Shown here: piece by piece, positions 58,048-64,000 of the stretch
Numbering within the stretch: position 1 is the first letter of the stretch
Layout of the letters: each line of letters starts with the position of its first letter
NCBI GenBank assembly: GCA_964628285.1
Contig: CAZVNP010000006.1
Location: 35,479-99,478, forward strand
Origin: JAPLDP01 sp964628285
GTDB taxonomy: Bacteria > Bacteroidota > Bacteroidia > Bacteroidales > JAGONC01
Reading direction: 5' to 3'
DNA length: 64,000 nucleotides
Program-made: the position numbers and the translations under genes
The notes under the pieces: generated by a model
Databases searched by the model: none
Told to the model about the DNA's origin: nothing
What the model saw: only the letters and a program-made list of their open reading frames with translations

Positions 58048-59481
58048 ATGAAAAAGATATTTGCATTGAGTTTCTTTCTTATGGCATGTCTGTTATTTGC
58101 CGGTGCCCAGAAGCAGTGGTCCCTTGAAGATTGCATCAATTACGCCCTGACAAATAATGTGGATGTCAAACAGCAAATGCTGTCCATCAGTATGGGTGAA
58201 CAGGATGTGCTGAATGACAAGCTGAATCTGTTACCCAGTTTGAACGGCTATGCTTCGCACGGTTACAACTGGGGGCAGGCCATCGACCCTTATACCAATG
58301 AGTTTGCCACGAAGCGGGTGGGTACCGACAATTTCTACCTGTCGGCCTCATGGGTTCTTTTCAACGGTTTTCAGAAGTCCAACACGCTGAAACAGGATCA
58401 ATTGAATTTACAGGCCACGCGCTATGCCGTGGATAAATTCATGGATGATGTTTCGATGAGCATCGCTGCAGCCTATTTACAGATCCTTTACAACACCGAG
58501 TTGCTGAAGGTGGCTACCGGCCAGCTGGACATCACGCGGCAGCAGGTGGAGCGCACCCGCAAAATGGTGGAGGCGGGCACGCTGGCCCGCGGCGATCTCC
58601 TGCTGGTGGAGTCACAGGCTGCCACCGAGGAACTCAACGTCGTCAACACACAGAACAACATCGATATTTCGATCCTGACGCTCACCCAGCTTCTTGACCT
58701 GCCCTCGGCTGAAGGCTTCGCCATAGAAGAACCCGACGTCAGCATTCTGAAAAACCCCCGGTCACCCCTCAGCCCCGATGAGGTCTATGCGTTTGCCAAC
58801 ACCACGCAGCCGGACGTTAAAAGTGCCGAATTAAAGCTTAAAAGCTCGGAAAAAACGCTGTCGCTGGCCAGAGGCACGTTGAGTCCCAATCTTTACATCT
58901 CCGGTTCTTACGGCACAGGTTACTCGGGTGCGGCAAAAGACTATTCACAGGGAATAGATCCTTTTACCCAGCCTCCCATTCAAATAGGGAACACGGCCTC
59001 GGGCGAGGCTGTATACAGCCTGCCCCAATACCTGTATACGGATTATAAGATCATCCTGTTCGATAAACAGCTGTCGGATAATCAGAACAAAAGCGTCATG
59101 CTCCATCTGAGCATCCCCATCTTCAACGGATGGATGGCACGTACCAACATTGCCAAAGCCAAAATAGGTATCGAGAGCGCCAGTTATACCCTCGCGACGA
59201 CGCGCCTGAACCTGAGGAAAAACATCCAGCAAGCCTATGCCGACGCCGTCGCCTCACTGAAATCATATGCTGCCGCCGAAAAGAAGGTGACCGCCACAAC
59301 CGAATCATTCAAATATGCCGATCAGAAATTCAATGTCGGCCTGATCAACTCGGTCGATTATAATGAAGCCAAGAAAGAGCTCACCGCGGCCCAGGCCGAG
59401 TTGCTGCAAGCCAAATACGATTATCTGTTCAAGAACCTTATCCTTGAGTTTTATATGGGCAAGCCCCTGACACTTAAATGA
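58048..59481 (+). CDS. TolC-family outer membrane efflux protein
   Basis: Protein of 477 residues with a signal peptide (IFALSFFLMACLLFAGAQ) and the internal duplication of TolC proteins: two halves each with long coiled-coil helices (AVDKFMDDVSMSIAAAYLQILYN; LATTRLNLRKNIQQAYADAVAS) and strand pairs. It forms the outer membrane channel and periplasmic tunnel of type I secretion or efflux pumps. The adaptor gene follows after 152 bp. Start ATG 58048. Confidence 0.93.
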   Translation: MKKIFALSFFLMACLLFAGAQKQWSLEDCINYALTNNVDVKQQMLSISMGEQDVLNDKLNLLPSLNGYASHGYNWGQAIDPYTNEFATKRVGTDNFYLSASWVLFNGFQKSNTLKQDQLNLQATRYAVDKFMDDVSMSIAAAYLQILYNTELLKVATGQLDITRQQVERTRKMVEAGTLARGDLLLVESQAATEELNVVNTQNNIDISILTLTQLLDLPSAEGFAIEEPDVSILKNPRSPLSPDEVYAFANTTQPDVKSAELKLKSSEKTLSLARGTLSPNLYISGSYGTGYSGAAKDYSQGIDPFTQPPIQIGNTASGEAVYSLPQYLYTDYKIILFDKQLSDNQNKSVMLHLSIPIFNGWMARTNIAKAKIGIESASYTLATTRLNLRKNIQQAYADAVASLKSYAAAEKKVTATTESFKYADQKFNVGLINSVDYNEAKKELTAAQAELLQAKYDYLFKNLILEFYMGKPLTLK

Positions 59482-59633
59482 TCCGTATCATCTTGTTTCC
59501 AATGTTAACTACAAACCACTGACGCCATACTTTATTCTTTACCGGAAATATAATAAGGAAGCATTCATAGCGATTTGGGTAACTGGGTGAATTGTTATAC
59601 CTTTACAGCGGGGATTTTAAAATATCCACATAA

Positions 59634-61019
59634 ATGACTAAGAAAGCAAAAATAAGGATAGGCATTATAGCTGTTATCGTCATTCTGGTAGCGTTGGCCA
59701 TCGCCAAGAAGAAGGGTGCCATCGGTAAAGATACCGCTATGAAAGTCAGCACCGAGCAGGTTCAGAAGCGAACCATCGTCGAGGCGGTCTCCGCCAACGG
59801 CAAGATACAACCCGAAACAGAGGTGAAGATAACGCCTTACATCTCGGGTGAGGTGGTGGAACTGTATGTCAAAGAGGGTCAGGAGGTGAAAGAGGGTGAT
59901 CTGCTGGCCAAGATCGACCCCGAGATCTACATCTCGAGCTATGACCGCAGTGTGGCCAACCTGAACACTATGCAGGCCAATGAGGCCAATGCACAGGCCC
60001 GGCTGGTGCAGGCCAAATCACAATTTGCCAATGCCGAGGAGAGCTATAAAAGAAATAAGCAACTGTACGAACAGCAGGTGATCTCGCAGGCCGACTGGGA
60101 TGCAGCACAATCGGCTTATTCCGTGGCCAAAGCGGAGGTGGATGCGGCCACACAGAACCTCAAGGCGGCCGAGTACACCGTTAACAGCGCCCTTGCCGGC
60201 GTGAAGGAAGCTAAGGAAAACCTCACCAAGACCACCATCGCCTCACCTACCGACGGTGTCGTCTCAAAACTAAGCATCGAGAAGGGGGAACGTGTGGCCG
60301 GCGCCTCACAGTTCTCGGCAGGCACGGAGCTCATGCGCATAGCCAACCTGAACCTCATGGAGGCCAATGTCGAGGTCAACGAAAACGATATCATGCGCGT
60401 GAAGCTGGGCGATACCGCATTGATAGAAGTGGATGCTTACTTAAATAAGAAATTCAAGGGCATCGTCACCGAGATAGCCACTTCGGCCAATACGACAGGC
60501 GTCAGCGCCGACCAGGTAACCAATTTCAACATAAAGATCAGGCTGTTGAAAGATTCGTATCAGGATCTCATCCCCGCCGATGATTCCAAATTCATCCCTT
60601 TCCGGCCCGGTATGTCGGCCACCGTCGATATTCAGACGGAGACCGTGAACAATGTCCTGACCGTTCCCATCCAGGCCGTGACGACGCGCGCCGACACCAC
60701 CGGCAGGGTGCTGGCACAGAGGGAGACATCCGACACGGGGCCGGCACCCGACGACAATTCGGATAACGAAAGCGGCAACAAACGCAAGGAGAGAAAGAAT
60801 GAGGAGATGCAGGAATATGTCTTCCTGTACGATAACGGCAAAGCCGTCCTGCAGAAAGTGAAATCAGGCATACAGGATAACACCTATATACAGATCACCG
60901 ACGGGTTGTCGGACGGACAGGAGGTGATCGTGGCGCCTTACAGCGCTGTGACCAAGATCCTGAAAAACGGCGACGAGGTGAAAAAAGTCAAAAAAGAAGA
61001 ACTGTTTAAAGAGAGCTAA
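59634..61019 (+). CDS. Membrane-fusion protein of an efflux system (MacA/HlyD-like)
   Basis: Protein of 461 residues. An N-terminal membrane anchor (IGIIAVIVILVALAIA) leads into a biotinyl-lipoyl half (ISGEVVELYVKEGQEVKEGD), a helical hairpin at about 100-200 (many Ala/Gln/Lys), the second lipoyl half (IASPTDGVVSKLSIEKGERV) and a beta-barrel domain. A hydrophilic stretch near 365-390 (DDNSDNESGNKRKERKNEE) is an unusual insertion. It bridges the inner membrane pump and the TolC channel. No ABC or RND permease is present; tsaB follows after 6 bp. The order TolC-adaptor-tsaB is perhaps common in Bacteroidota. Confidence 0.92.
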   Translation: MTKKAKIRIGIIAVIVILVALAIAKKKGAIGKDTAMKVSTEQVQKRTIVEAVSANGKIQPETEVKITPYISGEVVELYVKEGQEVKEGDLLAKIDPEIYISSYDRSVANLNTMQANEANAQARLVQAKSQFANAEESYKRNKQLYEQQVISQADWDAAQSAYSVAKAEVDAATQNLKAAEYTVNSALAGVKEAKENLTKTTIASPTDGVVSKLSIEKGERVAGASQFSAGTELMRIANLNLMEANVEVNENDIMRVKLGDTALIEVDAYLNKKFKGIVTEIATSANTTGVSADQVTNFNIKIRLLKDSYQDLIPADDSKFIPFRPGMSATVDIQTETVNNVLTVPIQAVTTRADTTGRVLAQRETSDTGPAPDDNSDNESGNKRKERKNEEMQEYVFLYDNGKAVLQKVKSGIQDNTYIQITDGLSDGQEVIVAPYSAVTKILKNGDEVKKVKKEELFKES

Positions 61020-61025
61020 AGCGGG

Positions 61026-61739
61026 ATGTCCTGCATTCTCTGTCTCGAAACGGCCACATCAGTCTGTTCTGTCGCCGTGGCCATCAACGGCGACGTACTT
61101 TCCTTTAAGGAGTCGGATATCTTAAATTCACATGCCTCGTTGCTGACCCCTTTCATTGAGGATGTCCTCAGAGAGGCCGATCTGGCTTTAGACCGGCTGG
61201 ATGCCGTGGCCGTGAGCAAAGGCCCGGGGTCGTATACCGGTCTCAGGATAGGCGTCAGTACCGCCAAAGGACTGTGTTATGCCCTCGACAGGCCCCTTAT
61301 AGCCATCGGCACCCTCGAGGCGATGGCGGCAGGCATGGCCTCGAGGATAAAGAATGACAACACCATGGCAAAGGAGAGGTGCCTGCTATGCCCTATGATC
61401 GACGCCAGGAGAATGGAGGTGTATGATGCGCTTTATGACCTTGATAACAACAGAGTGCGTGAGACGAAGGCCGAGATCATTGACGAACATTCATTTGCCG
61501 AATCCTTCCGTGATCATACCATCTGTTTTTTCGGCGACAATGCGGCCAAGTGCAAGCCTTACCTGGCCCACCGGCCCAATGCCGTGTTCATCGATGATTT
61601 CCTGCCTTCGGCCCGTCACCTCGCCGGACCGGCGGAGGAACGCTACCGGAAAAAGATGTTTGAGGATGTCGCCTATTTTGAGCCGTTCTATTTAAAGGAT
61701 TTCATCCCCGGCAAACCAAGGGTAAAGGGGCTGGGGTGA
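61026..61739 (+). CDS. tsaB: tRNA threonylcarbamoyladenosine synthesis protein TsaB
   Basis: Protein of 237 residues, essential partner of TsaD in making t6A37 in ANN-decoding tRNAs. ASKHA-fold features: ILCLETATSVCSVAVA at the start, NSHASLLTPFIEDVL, and KGPGSYTGLRIGVSTAKGLCYAL. Start ATG 61026, 6 bp behind the membrane-fusion gene. It has a C-terminal part with the usual lower conservation. Convergent with the broken T9SS repeat gene. Confidence 0.95.
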   Translation: MSCILCLETATSVCSVAVAINGDVLSFKESDILNSHASLLTPFIEDVLREADLALDRLDAVAVSKGPGSYTGLRIGVSTAKGLCYALDRPLIAIGTLEAMAAGMASRIKNDNTMAKERCLLCPMIDARRMEVYDALYDLDNNRVRETKAEIIDEHSFAESFRDHTICFFGDNAAKCKPYLAHRPNAVFIDDFLPSARHLAGPAEERYRKKMFEDVAYFEPFYLKDFIPGKPRVKGLG

Positions 61740-61826
61740 TGGGGCGAGATGAGACGTTCGACGTTCGATATACAACTTCGAACATGGAAAATGGAAAATC
61801 CACTCTCGCCCAATCATTCCCCTCCG

Positions 61827-63927
61827 CTACTCCATCCGTATCATCTTTCCCGCCGCCACCCGCTCCCCGGCCTTTATCAGGTAGAAATAGATCCCCGGTC
61901 TGTACTTTTTCAGCATGCCATAACACCGAATGAGGGCCCGCCTGTTCAAAGGCGTTCGATAACTCCTCGAGCTTTTTGCCTGCCAGGTCATAAATGGCGA
62001 TCTGCACCGGCCCGGGAGCCTGTAAGGTAAAGCTGATTTCCGTTGTCCGGTGAAAGGGATTGGGCTTTGCGGAAGATGACAAACGGGATACGGGCTTTGG
62101 CTCATCCAAACCGGCCGCCCCTCCCATGTTGGTGAATAAAATAATGCCGTCGTTATTATAATTACATCCTACAGCCCAGCCGTGGTAATAATCGGTGAAA
62201 TAAAAGCTGAGGATATTATCAAATAATTGACCGGTTTGAAGTGTCCACGTAATCCCGCCGTCTGTGGTTCCCATGATGGGACCGAAAGAGGTCCCTCCCC
62301 ATCCCGTCAGAGAATCAATAAAAAATATTGCATTTACCAAAGGATATAAAGGAGGTTCCCAGGTTTCACCACCATTTGTTGTTCGTAATAATACATCTGA
62401 ATCCCATGCCATCTGGTCGGTACCTGTCACCCAGCCGTGATCGGCATCAGTAAAAAAAATATGCCTAAAATAACAAGAAGTCTCTATTCCGGATTGTTGC
62501 ACCCATGTATCTCCCCCGTTAGAAGTATGTAAAAGGGTGCCTTGATAACCGCAAATCCAACCATTATTTTTATCGGTGAAGCACACATCATTCAACCGGG
62601 CGTCGGTGGAACTCAACTGTGAGGACCAGGTTTGGGCGCCATCCGAGGTATGCAGTATCGTCCCGTCATACCCTACTATACGGCCGTTCATGGAATCGAT
62701 AAAATCCATCCCACGAAGATTTTCATCAGGTAAACCGGCAAATAAATCCCATGTTGTCCCGCCGTCACGGGTAAAAATGAGCGTGCCATTATCACCGGCA
62801 CAGTAACCTGTCATCGAATCAGTGAAAACAACACTGTTCAGGTTCGTGGCAGTCCCACTTTCCTGTGGATCCCAGGTCATGCCGCCGTCACCGGTATGCA
62901 TGACGGTTCCGTTTTGTCCGGCGGCCCACCCATGTTTGGAATCATAAAAAAAGACATCGGCAAACCAGTTGTGCACAGATCCGCTCGATTGCAGTTGCCA
63001 GTTATCACCACCATTTGACGTATGGATGATATTGCCGGACATCCCTACAGCCCAACCATTGAAAGGATCAGTAAAGTATAGCCGGCTGAGGATATAGTAT
63101 CCGGTTGTAGTGCTTTCCCATGTCTCACCTCCATCATCTGAATGTAAAATCAGAAATCTACTTGTTATCCAGCCATTTAAGGAATCTGAAAAAGTAATGT
63201 TGTCCAAATCCTGATCCGTACCGCTGACTTGCTGCTCCCAGGTGCTTCCACTATCGGTCGTTTTCAGGATGAGACCACCTTTACCCACTACCCACCCTTT
63301 GACCAAATCCATAAAATAAACATCATATACCTGTGCTTCTGTCACCGGACATATCTGCGTCTCCCAGGTCACACCACCGTCAGTGGTATGAATGATCAGG
63401 CCGTTGAATCCAACGGCCCAGCCGTTGCTGGTATCTTTAAAGAATATAGCCATGATGAGCGGGTGGAGAGTGTCGGCTTGCGACTCCCAATGCTGCCCGC
63501 CATCGCCGGTATGCAGTATTGTCCCCTATCCCCCGATCCAGCCGTTATCAGGATCACCGAAAGTGATGTCAAGAAAAGGTGGCGAATCCGCAAAATCCTG
63601 TATCTCCCAATTGATACCGCCATCCGTTGTGTGCATAAGCAATCCGTTATCGCTAATATACCCAGCCACCCAACCCATTGATTGATTTAAAAAATGAAAA
63701 CAACTTAATGAAAAAATGGTATCTGAAAATTGCACATTCCAGTGTGTCCCGCCATCAGAGGTATGGACAATGGTCCCATTGTCACCCACGGCTCAGCCAT
63801 TCTCGGGATCAGTGAAAAAAACATCCCTCAGATTGTTACCGGTGGGATACGGATACTGGAAAACCCACTGGGGATAGGACAAGAGGGGGAGGAGGAGAAT
63901 AGGCAACAAAAAATAAGGTGTTTTCAT
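61827..63927 (-). pseudogene. T9SS-exported YCF48/BNR-like repeat protein, with two in-frame stops and a frameshift
   Basis: A single frame runs from ATG 63927 (signal peptide MKTPYFLLPILLLPLLSYPQ) down to about 61896, read with stops at TGA 63793-63795 (FTDPENG-stop-AVGDNGT, where other repeats have Trp) and TAG 63526-63528 (GWIGG-stop-GTILHTGDGG). The body is at least eleven tandem blades of form GWAVG..GTILHTSDGG..W, as in YCF48-like beta-propellers. A frameshift in a C-run at 61893-61896 separates the frame before (SVLWHAEKVQTG) from the correct sorting-domain end (IYFYLIKAGERVAAGKMIRME, stop at 61827). Without the shift the frame continues into tsaB. With the lesions fixed it would be a normal T9SS cargo of about 700 residues. 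Confidence 0.82.
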
Positions 63928-64000
63928 GAGATAAGAATAAAATCGATTGTAACTAATCAGTTTTAAAAAATAATCGTTATTAACAAATTTATTATTGAAC

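Noticed and set aside
61702..61826. C-terminal 40 residues of the T9SS repeat protein extending into tsaB
   Set aside because: They arise after a frameshift; the other frame gives a proper sorting-domain end (AGERVAAGKMIRME) and avoids overlap with tsaB.

Overview
The window comes from a member of the Bacteroidota, most likely an environmental Bacteroidales/Marinilabiliales-type organism. The evidence is four proteins of the type IX secretion (T9SS) cargo kind (one of them broken), Bacteroidota-style -33/-7 promoters (TTTG/TAnnTTTG), a DksA-like protein with a degenerate zinc finger, a split ATP synthase locus, and many families typical of the phylum (DUF3108, DUF3857, DUF3109). GC content looks close to 50 % by eye, except for an AT-richer patch at about 23.0-25.8 kb. 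No IS element, prophage, CRISPR array, tRNA or rRNA was recognised.

Layout. 0-6.5 kb: the 3' part of leuS, an MprF-type lipid aminoacylase/flippase, a VirJ/AcvB-like hydrolase broken by a stop codon, and a GNAT acetyltransferase. 6.6-16.5 kb: a DUF3108 protein, a 2034-residue alpha-2-macroglobulin, and a secreted repeat protein. 16.5-22.9 kb (minus strand): ileS, dksA-like, lspA, atpD, atpC. 22.9-25.8 kb: an AT-rich insert with two exported proteins, bordered by degenerate repeats. 25.8-33.6 kb: a radical SAM/DUF6873 overlapping pair, a DUF6125-like protein, dnaG, and a PHP-UvrD fusion whose stop abuts that of dnaG. 33.7-34.2 kb: a gene-free stretch that looks like a roughly 370-nt structured RNA with its own promoter and terminator, next to a 24-bp palindrome. 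34.2-39.8 kb: two tandem DUF3857/transglutaminase-like proteins (one apparently catalytically dead), a RhaD-type aldolase, a small membrane protein and tadA. 40-45 kb: atpBEFHAG. 45.2-54.6 kb: a GT-C glycosyltransferase, a DUF3109 protein, a NUDIX hydrolase, UmuD without UmuC, a TonB-domain protein, rsmI, an M28 peptidase, an unknown protein, tdk, a cyclophilin and pheS. 54.7-63.9 kb: an outer membrane barrel, a T9SS-exported M1 peptidase, TolC plus a membrane-fusion protein, tsaB, and a large T9SS repeat gene carrying two in-frame stops and a frameshift.

How it fits together. Most genes are housekeeping: four translation or tRNA functions (leuS, ileS, pheS, tadA), tsaB for tRNA modification, rsmI for rRNA modification, replication and repair (dnaG, tdk, UvrD-like, umuD), and energy (all eight F1Fo subunits in two oppositely oriented blocks 22 kb apart). 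The remainder is mainly envelope and surface biology. The strongest candidates for something undescribed are the RNA gene at 33.7-34.1 kb, the mprF-VirJ pairing, the active/inactive transglutaminase pair, and the radical SAM/DUF6873 couple. Four premature stop or frameshift lesions in two genes could be real decay or assembly error.
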